Source: Acidobacterium sp.
GTDB lineage: Bacteria > Acidobacteriota > Terriglobia > Terriglobales > Acidobacteriaceae
NCBI GenBank assembly: GCA_003131625.1
Contig: PKVY01000035.1
Location: forward strand, 1 to 47,108
Direction of reading: 5' to 3'
DNA: 47,108 bases
Shown here: positions 1-8,221 of the stretch, in pieces
Layout of the letters: each line of letters opens with the position of its first letter
Numbering within the stretch: the first letter of the stretch is position 1
Notes under the pieces: model-generated
What the model was told of the DNA's origin: nothing
Database searches by the model: none
The model's input: the letters and a program-made list of their open reading frames with translations, nothing else
Translations under genes and position numbers: made by a program

Positions 1-2417
1 GCGACGAGAACGCGCCGCCGCAGGTCTCCGGACTGGGCGGAGCGATGGAGCCGTTTGGGGAAACAGCGCAGAATGTGCTGGCGCCGTACACCGTTGCCAC
101 GCAGAGCATCCGCACGCGTTTCTGGGACGGGCAGGACAACTTCTTCAGCGACAACCTCTCGCTGCTGAAAGGCAACCACCTGCTCCAGTTCGGCGGACAG
201 TTCCAGCACAACTTCAACTACCACCAGCGCAGCGACAACGGCGGCGGTATCAACTTCACGCCGACCTACCAGCTGGGGGATTCGGCGGGCGCGGGCCTGG
301 TCGACATGAGCGGTCTGGGCGGCGGATTCCCGGTCAACAAGAACTCGAGCCGTGTAGCGGCGGCAGCGCTGGGCATCGTCACCGATGCGCAGGTCGCCTA
401 CACCCGCAGCGGTCCCACCCTGGCACTTAACCCGCCGCTGACCCACGCGTTCGATCAGATGAACATCGACTATTACAACGCGTATCTCAGCGACACCTGG
501 CATATGAAGCCGAGCTTCACGCTCACCTACGGCCTCGGGTACACGCTGGAAATGCCTCCCGCGGAACAGAATGGCAAAGCCACCGTGCTGGTGGATGCCT
601 CCGACGAGCCGGTTGTGGCAGATGACTATCTGACCCAGCGGAAGAACGCCGCGCTGCAGGGACAGCCGTACAACCCGGAGCTCGGGTTTGCGCTGGTCGG
701 CAACGTGGGCGCCGGGGAGAAGTACCCTTACGATCCGTTCTACGGATCGTTCAGCCCGCGTGTGGGCGTGGCGTGGAACCCGAGCTTCTCCAAAGCGACG
801 GTCATCCGCGGTGGATACGGGCGCATCTATGGCCGGTTGAACGGCGTGGACCTGGTGCTGGTGCCGCTGCTCGGCGTCGGCCTGATCCAGCCTGTGCTGT
901 GCCGGACCGCTCTGTCCAACGGGACGTGCGGTTCCAGCAACCCGACGGCCGCCAACGCGTTCCGCGTCGGGGTGGATGGGAACAGCGCTCCGTTACCGGC
1001 AGCGGCTCCCACGCTGCCTCAGCCTGCCTTCACCGGGTATAACCTGGTAGCCGGGTCGGCCAACGAAGCGATGGATCCGCATTTCCGTCCCAACGACGTC
1101 GACTCGTTCGATCTGACGATCCAGCGGCAAATCGGACAAAAGTCGCTGCTGGAGGTCGGGTACATCGGACGCCTGATCCACCACGAATACCAGCCCATCA
1201 ACCTGAACGCTGTGCCGTACATGATGTCGCAGGGCGGGCAGCAGTTCCAGGCGGCCTATGCGAACCTGGAGAAGTATCTGGGATGCGCGACCTCCGCGGC
1301 CGCCTGCGGAGCCAGTGTGCCGGCTTCGGGGACCGCGGCTTATACCAGCTACATCAGCGCAGTTACGGCTCAGCCCTTCCTTGAATCCTCACTGAAGGCG
1401 TCAGGGTACTGCAACGGGTACGCCAGCTGCACAGCGGCGGTGCTGGACCAGGAGCTGGGCAACCTCGAAACGCAGGGTGTCTGGAGCCTGTGGTCGGATC
1501 TGGACAATGGCGGGTTTAACTTCGCGCGCACCATGCAGAACACGCCGATTCCAGGCTCACCCTTTGGGGCCAACGGACAGCAGACCAGCGGCATCGCCGA
1601 GAACGCCAGCGTGGGGTATGGCAACTACAACGGCGTGTTCGTCAGCTTTGGCACGCGCGGCTGGCACGGGCTGACCATGCAGCACAACTTTACCTACAGC
1701 AAGGCGCTGGGCACGGGCGCGTTCGTGCAGGCGTCGAGCGAATACACGCCGAACGATGCCTTCGATCTGGGCAAGATGTACGGCGAGCAGGCGTTCGATC
1801 GCAGAATCGTTTACAACACCTACATCGTGGCCTCAGAGCCGTGGTTCAGGGGACAGAACGGCTTCCTGGGACGCGCGGCGGGTGGGTGGACGTTCGCTCC
1901 GATCTTCACCGCCGGGTCCGGACCGCCGGTCTACTGCAGCACGTGGTCCAACGCTCAGTCGTTTGGATCTGGCGACGGCGCCAGCTATTTCGACAACGAG
2001 CAGTGCGTCTTCACCACGCCGTACAAGGGCGGACATTCCGCAATCTTCGGTGTAGCCGGCGATTCAGCTACCGGGGTGGGAACCGCAACGTCGGTCACAG
2101 CGGTGAATATGTTCAAGAATCCGTTAGCGGTCTACAACCAGGTCCGCGCGCCGATTCTCGGCATCGACACCAAGAACCCCGGCGTGGGCCCGATTATGGG
2201 GCAGCCTTACTGGAACATGGATGGGCAGATCAAGAAGGACGTTCGCATTGCTGAGTCGGCGACCTTCGAGTTCTCGTTCATCGCGACCAACATGCTGAAC
2301 CACCGGCAATTCGGCGATCCATCGCTGGGACTGGGTGAAACTGGCTCATGGGGTGTGCTGAATAGCCAGGCCAACTCGCCTCGCGCGATGGAGTTCGGAG
2401 GACGCATCACCTTCTGA
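1..2417 (+). CDS. TonB-dependent receptor-like outer-membrane beta-barrel protein, C-terminal part
   Basis: The reading frame is open from base 3 with no stop upstream of the first ATG at 45, so the gene starts outside the window and about 800 C-terminal residues are present. The protein is rich in alternating hydrophobic/aromatic strands with Asn, Gly and Tyr. It has typical barrel phrases (FGGQFQHNFNY, PRVGVAWNP, FDLTIQRQIG, MQHNFTYSKALG) and ends in GGRITF with a terminal Phe, the usual C-terminal signature for outer-membrane barrel insertion. This is the architecture of the large acidobacterial TonB-receptor-like proteins with an N-terminal carboxypeptidase-regulatory domain, which would lie upstream. 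Substrate is unknown; these paralogues are often linked to glycan or siderophore uptake. Transcription ends at the terminator directly downstream. Confidence 0.85.
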   Translation, partial: DENAPPQVSGLGGAMEPFGETAQNVLAPYTVATQSIRTRFWDGQDNFFSDNLSLLKGNHLLQFGGQFQHNFNYHQRSDNGGGINFTPTYQLGDSAGAGLVDMSGLGGGFPVNKNSSRVAAAALGIVTDAQVAYTRSGPTLALNPPLTHAFDQMNIDYYNAYLSDTWHMKPSFTLTYGLGYTLEMPPAEQNGKATVLVDASDEPVVADDYLTQRKNAALQGQPYNPELGFALVGNVGAGEKYPYDPFYGSFSPRVGVAWNPSFSKATVIRGGYGRIYGRLNGVDLVLVPLLGVGLIQPVLCRTALSNGTCGSSNPTAANAFRVGVDGNSAPLPAAAPTLPQPAFTGYNLVAGSANEAMDPHFRPNDVDSFDLTIQRQIGQKSLLEVGYIGRLIHHEYQPINLNAVPYMMSQGGQQFQAAYANLEKYLGCATSAAACGASVPASGTAAYTSYISAVTAQPFLESSLKASGYCNGYASCTAAVLDQELGNLETQGVWSLWSDLDNGGFNFARTMQNTPIPGSPFGANGQQTSGIAENASVGYGNYNGVFVSFGTRGWHGLTMQHNFTYSKALGTGAFVQASSEYTPNDAFDLGKMYGEQAFDRRIVYNTYIVASEPWFRGQNGFLGRAAGGWTFAPIFTAGSGPPVYCSTWSNAQSFGSGDGASYFDNEQCVFTTPYKGGHSAIFGVAGDSATGVGTATSVTAVNMFKNPLAVYNQVRAPILGIDTKNPGVGPIMGQPYWNMDGQIKKDVRIAESATFEFSFIATNMLNHRQFGDPSLGLGETGSWGVLNSQANSPRAMEFGGRITF

Positions 2418-2448
2418 GCTACTGAGCCGAAACAAAACACTGTAACGC

Positions 2449-2480
2449 GAAGCGGAGGGGCGACCCTCCGCTTTCGTTTT
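2449..2480 (+). terminator. Rho-independent terminator of the receptor gene
   Basis: A perfect 10-bp stem (AAGCGGAGGG at 2450-2459 with CCCTCCGCTT at 2464-2473) closes a GCGA tetraloop of the GNRA class and is followed by TCGTTTT. It starts 32 bases after the receptor stop codon. Confidence 0.9.
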
Positions 2481-2665
2481 GCCTGCCACTTCGGAATTCC
2501 ACAGGATGGGACGAAAGTGGCATCGATATTCCCTGGCCCGGTCTTGCCCTTTTTGGTAACGGCGGGTAAAAAGGGTTTCCTGGGCCGCTGAAAGGGAATC
2601 TTTTTAGTCAACTTTCTCGCTTTTGTAAGGCAACCTAAATCTCTCTCAAGGAATCCCCCTTTCCA

Positions 2666-3049
2666 ATGATTGCCGACATCCTGCTGGTGGACGACAACTG
2701 CATTCAGGCGACCACCAGAAAAGCCATTCTGGCCCGCGCGGGCGGGAACGTCGCGGTTGCGTGCGATGGAAGACAGGCTCTTGCCATGCTCGATCAGGGG
2801 GGGGTGCTGCGGCCCGTGGGGCTGGTAGTCACCGACCACCTGATGCCGGGGATGAATGGCCCACAGTTTGTTGCCCAACTGAGGGCGAAATATCCGGATC
2901 TGCCGGTGGTGGTGCTGAGCGGGCTGGCGGAAGCCGAGGATGATTATGACGATCTCGACGTCATCTTCCGGGTCAAGCCCTTCCCTCCGGATGAGCTGCT
3001 GGCGCTGGTGCGGTCGCTGCTGACGCAGCCAATCGGCCGGACGGCCTAG
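2666..3049 (+). CDS. Single-domain response regulator (CheY-like receiver)
   Basis: A 127-residue protein consisting only of a receiver domain. The acidic pair D9/D10, phospho-acceptor D57 (VVTDHLMPGMNGP), S85 at the conserved Thr/Ser position and K104 in VKPF are all in place. There is no output domain, so it probably acts through protein-protein contacts or as a phosphorelay intermediate. An AAGGA at 2648-2652 precedes the ATG with a long spacer of 13 bases. No histidine kinase lies beside it. The gene contains a run of eight G residues (2797-2804) coding for Gln-Gly-Gly. It is separated from the receptor by a terminator and from ccmF by 168 bp, so it is likely its own unit. Confidence 0.9.
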   Translation: MIADILLVDDNCIQATTRKAILARAGGNVAVACDGRQALAMLDQGGVLRPVGLVVTDHLMPGMNGPQFVAQLRAKYPDLPVVVLSGLAEAEDDYDDLDVIFRVKPFPPDELLALVRSLLTQPIGRTA

Positions 3050-3102
3050 CCTCCTGACAAGACTCCACGCCTGTCTATCGATTGCCACTTCCGCGGGCTT
3101 AG

Positions 3103-3118
3103 TGTGAGATTTGTCACA
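3103..3118. promoter_or_regulatory. CRP/FNR-family binding site upstream of ccmF
   Basis: TGTGA (3103-3107), six bases, TCACA (3114-3118). This is a perfect match to the two half-sites and the spacing of the CRP consensus, lying in the intergenic region about 100 bp before the ccmF start codon. A chance match to ten fixed bases at fixed spacing is expected about 0.05 times in a window of this size. Which Crp/Fnr family member binds, and whether it activates or represses, cannot be told from the sequence. Confidence 0.5.
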
Positions 3119-3217
3119 GCGCCGCGCGCCGCCGGACGTGAAGATCAGAGTGTTCCCTGGTTGCCGCGTGGCCGTCGCTGATCTCCTGAAAGTGCGACAA
3201 TCAAAAGGTCGATCCCT

Positions 3218-5284
3218 ATGCCTGCATTTGGCAGTTTTGCACTTCTCGTCGCGCTCGCTCTGAGCGGGTACAACCTGCTGGCAGGAGCGGTGGCGCTGCG
3301 CCAGCTGGCCACAGGCAGGCGATCCTGGATTTCCCCCGAAAAGCTCGCCGAAACCGCCCGGCGTGCCGGCATCGCGAGCTTCTTCGCCACGGCCTGCGCG
3401 GCCTTTGCACTGGTATGGGCGGCCTTCACTAACGACTTTTCGGTCGCGTACATTACCGAGCACTCGAATCGCGCCTTGCCGGCGGCCTATAAGTTTGCGG
3501 CTCTGTGGTCCGGGCAGGAGGGATCGCTGCTGCTGTGGGCGTTTCTGCTGTCGGCCTACGGGTTTGTGCTGCGCGCGCGGCACAAGGTCGATGTCAAGCT
3601 AACCGCCTATGCCTCGACGATTCTGGCGGGGATTCAGGTCTTCTTCCTGCTGCTGGTGAACGTGGCGGCGACCCCGTTTTCGCTGGTGACAGGCGCGGTG
3701 CCTCCGGATGGCAACGGACTCAACCCGTTACTGCAGTATCCGGAGATGGTGATTCACCCACCCATGCTCTACCTCGGCTACGTGGGATTCAGCGTGCCGT
3801 TCGCCTTTGCGCTGGGCGCGCTGATGATGCGGTATCCGGGCGAGAAATGGATCCACATCACGCGGCGCTGGACCATGGTGACGTGGCTGTTCCTGACCGT
3901 CGGCATCTTCCTCGGCATGCACTGGGCGTACTCCGTGCTGGGCTGGGGCGGGTACTGGGGCTGGGATCCGGTGGAGAACGCTTCGCTGATGCCGTGGCTG
4001 ACGGGCACGGCCTTCCTGCACTCGGTGATGATGCAGGAAAAGCGCGGCATGATGAAGTCGTGGAACGTGTGGCTGATCTTCTCCACGTTCATGCTGGCGA
4101 TTTTGGGCACGCTGCTGACGCGGTCGGGGCTGGTGAGTTCCGTGCACGCCTTCGCGCAGTCCGCGATCGGCACCTGGTTCTGGGTTTTCCTGGTGATCGT
4201 GCTGGCTGTGTGCCTGTTCACCTACATCCTGCAGCGCGACCATCTGAAAACCGAGCACAAGCTGGAGTCGCTGGTCTCGCGCGAATCGAGCTTCCTGTTC
4301 AATAACCTCGTTCTGCTGGCCGCGTGCTTCACCGTGCTGTGGGGGACGCTGTTCCCGGTGCTGTCGGAGTACGTGCAGGGCAATCGGGTGACGGTCAGCG
4401 CGCCGTTCTATAACCGCGTGGCTGTGCCGATCGGCGTCTTCCTGCTGTTTCTCACCGGCATCGGCCCGCTGCTGGCGTGGCGCTCGACTTCGATGCGAAG
4501 CATCCGGAAGAACTTCGTGCTGCCGGCGACCGTCGGGTTGGTGGTGGCCATCGCGATCATTCCGCTGGGCGTGCATCCGTGGACGATTTTCACGACGGAT
4601 GGGCAGGGCGCGTTCTACGCGTGGATCACGTTTGCCATGGCGGCTGCTGTGCTGACGGCGATCTCCGCGGAGTTTTTCCGGGGCGCGCGGGTGATCCAGG
4701 GGAAATCGGGCCAGAATCTGCTGATGTCGATGGTAGAGCTGACGCGGCGCAACACGCGCCGGTATGGCGGGTACATCGTTCACTTCGGGATTGTGCTGAT
4801 CTTTATCGGGATCAGCGGGCAGGCGTTCAACCAGAGCCACGAGCAGACGATGAACTACAAGCAGAGCTTCATGCTCGGGCCATATCGGGTGGAGTGCCTC
4901 GATTATTCGCAGGATTCGAATCCGAATTACGACACGGAGTTTGCACTGCTGAATGTGTATCGCGGCGACCATTTCGTGACGAAGCTGGCGCCGGAGCTGC
5001 GCGTGTATGCGGCGAGCCAGCAGCCGTCGACGATTGTCGCCAACCACTCCACGCTGGTGGCAGACCTGTACGTCATTTATGCCGGCAAGGATCCGGCCAC
5101 GGGCCAGCCGGTGATCAAGGCGTTCCTGAATCCGCTGGTGGCGTGGATCTGGATTGGGCTGATCGTGACCATCTTCGGCACGGGGATTGCGCTGGCGCCC
5201 AATCTGAGCGCGGCAATTGCGGCGCAGCGGCATCGGGCGGCGGTTCCGGCTGAACCGGTTCCGGCAGGAAGGGCAGGCAACTGA
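3218..5284 (+). CDS. ccmF: Cytochrome c maturation heme lyase subunit CcmF
   Basis: A 688-residue polytopic inner-membrane protein of the CcmF/NrfE family, which works with CcmH to attach heme covalently to apocytochrome c in the periplasm. The tryptophan-rich WWD heme-handling motif WGGYWGWDPVENASLMPWL lies at about residues 243-261. The flanking family motif VIHPPMLYLGYVGF, with H180, is present, as is SGQEGSLLLW near residue 98. Many hydrophobic helices span the protein, and a large periplasmic loop precedes the last helix. Length is close to that of other CcmF proteins. The stop codon overlaps the ccmH start by one base (TGATG), implying translational coupling. No ccmABCDE genes are next to it, so the rest of the system must lie elsewhere. 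Confidence 0.95.
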   Translation: MPAFGSFALLVALALSGYNLLAGAVALRQLATGRRSWISPEKLAETARRAGIASFFATACAAFALVWAAFTNDFSVAYITEHSNRALPAAYKFAALWSGQEGSLLLWAFLLSAYGFVLRARHKVDVKLTAYASTILAGIQVFFLLLVNVAATPFSLVTGAVPPDGNGLNPLLQYPEMVIHPPMLYLGYVGFSVPFAFALGALMMRYPGEKWIHITRRWTMVTWLFLTVGIFLGMHWAYSVLGWGGYWGWDPVENASLMPWLTGTAFLHSVMMQEKRGMMKSWNVWLIFSTFMLAILGTLLTRSGLVSSVHAFAQSAIGTWFWVFLVIVLAVCLFTYILQRDHLKTEHKLESLVSRESSFLFNNLVLLAACFTVLWGTLFPVLSEYVQGNRVTVSAPFYNRVAVPIGVFLLFLTGIGPLLAWRSTSMRSIRKNFVLPATVGLVVAIAIIPLGVHPWTIFTTDGQGAFYAWITFAMAAAVLTAISAEFFRGARVIQGKSGQNLLMSMVELTRRNTRRYGGYIVHFGIVLIFIGISGQAFNQSHEQTMNYKQSFMLGPYRVECLDYSQDSNPNYDTEFALLNVYRGDHFVTKLAPELRVYAASQQPSTIVANHSTLVADLYVIYAGKDPATGQPVIKAFLNPLVAWIWIGLIVTIFGTGIALAPNLSAAIAAQRHRAAVPAEPVPAGRAGN

Positions 5285-5748
5285 TGCGGCAGTTCATGCG
5301 ATTGGCGCTGTTGCCGCTGCTGATAGTTTTGGGAGTGGTCACGCTGGGCTCGGCGGACACCGAGGCGCGCTATAACGATCTCGGCCACAAAATGATGTGT
5401 GTTTGCGGGTGCAGCCAGATTCTCATCGAGTGCAATCATGTGGGCTGCCCGGATTCGGATCGCATGCTGGCCGAGCTGCGGTCGGCTATTGCCGGCGGCG
5501 GCACCAATGACGCGATTCTCACGGCCTTTCAGGACAAATATGGGCCGACGGTTCTTGCCGCCCCCATGCTGACGAAATTCAACATCGTTGCGTGGGTTGT
5601 GCCGCCGGCGCTGCTGGTGCTCGGTCTGGCCGGGACCTTCATGCTGGTGAAGAAATGGCGGCTGCGGGCAGCGACCATGCCGGCGGTCGAGGATGATGCC
5701 GTGTCAAACGAGCTGCGGGAGCGGATCCGCAAGGAGACGGAGGTTTGA
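5284..5748 (+). CDS. ccmH: CcmH-family cytochrome c biogenesis protein with a CxCxC motif
   Basis: A 154-residue protein with an N-terminal signal or anchor helix (about residues 5-22), a small periplasmic domain and a C-terminal membrane helix (about 99-121). CcmH normally reduces apocytochrome c cysteines with an LRCxxC motif. Here the equivalent segment reads MCVCGCSQ, with cysteines at 39, 41 and 43 followed by C50 and C55 (ECNHVGC). The canonical two-residue spacing is thus replaced by CxCxC, with two extra cysteines that may bind metal or form other disulfides. The start overlaps the ccmF stop. Family membership is supported by position and by the RYNDLGHKMMC context. Confidence 0.88.
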   Translation: MRQFMRLALLPLLIVLGVVTLGSADTEARYNDLGHKMMCVCGCSQILIECNHVGCPDSDRMLAELRSAIAGGGTNDAILTAFQDKYGPTVLAAPMLTKFNIVAWVVPPALLVLGLAGTFMLVKKWRLRAATMPAVEDDAVSNELRERIRKETEV

Positions 5749-5750
5749 AC

Positions 5751-6038
5751 ATGACGACGATTGCCTGCGGCTTGTTGCTGATCGGCGCGTTCCTGTATGT
5801 CTTCTGGCCGGAGAAGAACGTGGAGGCTCAGCATCAAAAGACGCGCCTCGAATTTCTGCGCGAGCGCAGAGAAGTGCTGTTCGATAACCTGCGGGACCTG
5901 AATTTCGAATACCGCTCGGGGAAGTATCCGGAAGAGGATTATGCGTCGCAGCGGGCCATGCTGGAAAACGAAGCGGCCGAAACGGTGGCCGAGATCGACC
6001 TGCTGGAGTCGGATGCTTTCGCCCCGCAGCACGGCTGA
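5751..6038 (+). CDS. Short CcmI-like membrane protein
   Basis: 95 residues: one N-terminal transmembrane helix (about residues 3-19) followed by a charged, coiled-coil-prone segment (RLEFLRERREVLFDNLRDLN, then FEYRSGKYPEEDY). This resembles the N-terminal part of CcmI/CycH, the apocytochrome c chaperone, but lacks the TPR region. The ATG at 5751 is chosen because GGAGG at 5739-5743 sits seven bases away; an in-frame TTG at 5745 would leave one base. It follows ccmH by two bases, so its role is probably in the same heme-ligation complex. Confidence 0.75.
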   Translation: MTTIACGLLLIGAFLYVFWPEKNVEAQHQKTRLEFLRERREVLFDNLRDLNFEYRSGKYPEEDYASQRAMLENEAAETVAEIDLLESDAFAPQHG

Positions 6039-6061
6039 ATTTTGAAGAAGACGGGAATCCC

Positions 6062-7453
6062 ATGAAGCTGATTTCTCAATTTGCGCTTTTGGCCGCGGTG
6101 GCGCTGCCCGTTTCACTGAGCGCGGCCACGATTTCCGGCACAGTGACCGACCGGACCACAAACAAGCCTGCGGCCGGCGACACCGCCGTGCTGCTGGACC
6201 TGCAGCAGGGTATGCAGGAGTCGGCGCGGACGACGATCGATGCCAAAGGGCACTACTCCTTTACCGTGCCGGACAACGCCGGCATGCACCTGGTCCAGGT
6301 GGAGCATCAGAAGGCGTCGTACTACGGGCCGGTGCCGCCGAACACGACCGTCGTAAACGTCGACGTCTTCGATGTGGCGCCGAAAGTGGATGGGCTGCAC
6401 CTCTATGCCGACGTCTCGCGCATGGAAACGGACCCGCAGGGGCTGAGCGTGACGGAGAGCTACTTCATCCGTAACGAGTCGAAGCCGCCGAAGACGCAGC
6501 TGAGCACGCATAGCTTCGAGTTCTATCTGCCCCAGGATGCAGTCCTGGAGGGTGCAACGGCGACCGGGCCGGGCGGGATGGCGGTTTCGAACTCGCCGGT
6601 GCCGATGGGCGACAAGGGGCACTATGCGTTTATCTTTCCGCTGCGTCCCGGCGAGACGCGGTTTCAGATCGGCTATCGAGTTCCCTACAGCGGAAGCGCC
6701 ACGCTGAACGCGCGCGTGACCCTGCCGGCGGAGAACATTGCCGTCATGCTGCCAAAGAGCATGAACTTCGACGGCGGAAAGAGTTTTCAGGCGCTTGGCG
6801 GCGAGGCGAGCGGCCCGGGAACGCAGACCTGGCTTGCCAATAATGTGCCGCCGGAGACTTCCGTGGCGTTCACGGTATCCGGCACGGGATCGATGCCGCG
6901 GGAGCAGCAGAATCCGCAGGGCGGCGAGAACCAGGGAATGGGCCAGGGCGGACAAGGCATGGGCATGCCTACTACCGACCAGGGAGCGCAGGGAGGGCAG
7001 GATCAGCCGGCAGCGCAGAGTGGCGGCCCGGGCGGTGGCGTGGCGGGCGCGGTGCCCATCGGCACTCCCGATCCGCTGCAGAAATACAAGTGGTACCTCC
7101 TGAGCGGGCTGGGCCTGGCGCTGGTGATCGCGGCAGCGTTCACGCTCCGCGCCAAGCCCGGACAGGCTATGGCGCCAGCTGCCCCAGAGCCTTCACCGCT
7201 GACGCCGACCCTGCCGCCGGGCGTGAAGGCGACCGCGTATCGGGCGCAAACAGCTCCCGCCGCAGCTACCAACGGGGCGCCTCAGAAGGCTGGGACGACA
7301 TCGGGAACGCTTGCGGCGCTAAAGGAAGAACTGTTCCAGCTTGAGACAGAGCGGCTGGAAGGCAAAATCAGCGACGCGGAATATGCCGAGCATAAGGCGG
7401 CGCTGGAAGTGCTGCTGAAGCGCGCGCTGGCGCGTGTGGCCGCCGCCCGTTGA
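6062..7453 (+). CDS. Exported carboxypeptidase-regulatory-like protein of the ccm operon
   Basis: 463 residues. A signal peptide (about 1-21, ending SLSAA) is followed by a carboxypeptidase-regulatory-like Ig fold (ATISGTVTDRTTNKPAAGDT), a second beta-rich domain, and a Gly/Gln/Met-rich linker (about 280-330). A transmembrane helix follows (YLLSGLGLALVIAAAF, about 344-359), then a cytoplasmic tail. The tail LKEELFQLETERLEGKISDA strongly resembles the helical segment of the CcmI-like protein just upstream. The gene begins 23 bases after that protein, so it is almost certainly co-transcribed. Function is unknown; a scaffold linking the periplasm to the maturation complex is an inference. Confidence 0.75.
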   Translation: MKLISQFALLAAVALPVSLSAATISGTVTDRTTNKPAAGDTAVLLDLQQGMQESARTTIDAKGHYSFTVPDNAGMHLVQVEHQKASYYGPVPPNTTVVNVDVFDVAPKVDGLHLYADVSRMETDPQGLSVTESYFIRNESKPPKTQLSTHSFEFYLPQDAVLEGATATGPGGMAVSNSPVPMGDKGHYAFIFPLRPGETRFQIGYRVPYSGSATLNARVTLPAENIAVMLPKSMNFDGGKSFQALGGEASGPGTQTWLANNVPPETSVAFTVSGTGSMPREQQNPQGGENQGMGQGGQGMGMPTTDQGAQGGQDQPAAQSGGPGGGVAGAVPIGTPDPLQKYKWYLLSGLGLALVIAAAFTLRAKPGQAMAPAAPEPSPLTPTLPPGVKATAYRAQTAPAAATNGAPQKAGTTSGTLAALKEELFQLETERLEGKISDAEYAEHKAALEVLLKRALARVAAAR

Positions 7454-7565
7454 CAGACGCGATGGGGAGTGGAGCCGAGCCAGACGCATCCCGGAAATGG
7501 CGGGAGGGCGTTAGTCTGTTGCTACCACGGTGGGCTTCCTCAACGGCTCATTCATATCTCAGCGT

Positions 7566-7844
7566 ATGAAATTCCGCAAAAAGCCAGTCGTGATCGACGC
7601 CGTCCAGTGGACCGGCGACAACTGGGATGAGCTGTGCCGTTTTGCTCGTGACGGCAGCGGTGCGTCGGTTCTCGATGGGCCGTATCCCAACCAGGATGTT
7701 CGCGTGAGGACGCTGGAAGACGGAGAGGGCAAATCGCAAGTGGCACACGTCGCGAGCCGCGGCGACTGGATCGTCAAGGGTGTACACGGGGAGTTTTACG
7801 CGGTGAAGCCCGACATTTTTGAAGCTACTTACGAGCCGGCATGA
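7566..7844 (+). CDS. Small phage-type conserved protein
   Basis: 92 residues beginning MKFRKKPVVIDAVQWTGDN and ending RGDWIVKGVHGEFYAVKPDI plus FEATYEP. This pattern is typical of a small uncharacterised protein family common in phages and prophages. The ATG at 7566 matches the family N-terminus; an in-frame GTG at 7530 adds twelve unrelated residues. No good ribosome binding site is visible. No other phage gene is next to it, so it is either a lone remnant or a domesticated gene. Function unknown. Confidence 0.7.
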   Translation: MKFRKKPVVIDAVQWTGDNWDELCRFARDGSGASVLDGPYPNQDVRVRTLEDGEGKSQVAHVASRGDWIVKGVHGEFYAVKPDIFEATYEPA

Positions 7845-7911
7845 GTTCAGACTGGCGCGTGGGCTGGAAGCAGCGTCCTGTGCTCGCAGGAGAAGCTGGC
7901 CGTGGCCGCCG

Positions 7912-8028
7912 TCAGGCGGTAAGCCAGGTAAGAAGCAGGAACAGAGCCGCTGCTGCTGCGGCGATGCGATAGGCGTAATCCTGCTTTCGACTTGAGCTCT
8001 TCGGCTCGTTGACGGGGACGGGATTCAT
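7912..8028 (-). CDS. Putative 38-residue single-pass membrane protein
   Basis: A short reading frame that encodes a plausible small membrane protein: a polar, basic N-terminus (MNPVPVNEPKSSSRKQDYAY) followed by a hydrophobic helix of about 18 residues (RIAAAAAALFLLLTWLTA) up to the stop. The ATG at 8028 is preceded on the minus strand by GTGAGG, a possible ribosome binding site. Charge distribution predicts a cytoplasmic N-terminus. The hydrophobic stretch in exactly one frame argues against chance, but there is no homology evidence. It lies convergent to the phage-type gene and divergent from the DUF2393 gene. Confidence 0.45.
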   Translation of the reverse strand: MNPVPVNEPKSSSRKQDYAYRIAAAAAALFLLLTWLTA

Positions 8029-8221
8029 ACGCGGCCTCACGAAAAAAATCTTGTTTGCTTAGACACATTCTTCGGCAATAACGATGCGAAGCTTGAGAAT
8101 TATTTCTTGCGCATCGTGCCAGTGTGCCGCATCAGTTACCTTCGGTTCATGGCAGATCGCTCAGCGCGCGGCGCCAATGCGCCGCAGCCCGGGGGTACAA
8201 TCGCCTCGGAGAGAGCGCGCG

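Noticed and set aside
2207-3583. 458-codon open frame on the minus strand
   Set aside because: Spans the terminator, response regulator and ccmF start on the opposite strand; composition and context are those of a shadow frame.
3728-5233. 501-codon open frame on the minus strand
   Set aside because: Antisense to ccmF; His/Arg/Gln-rich shadow with no motif.
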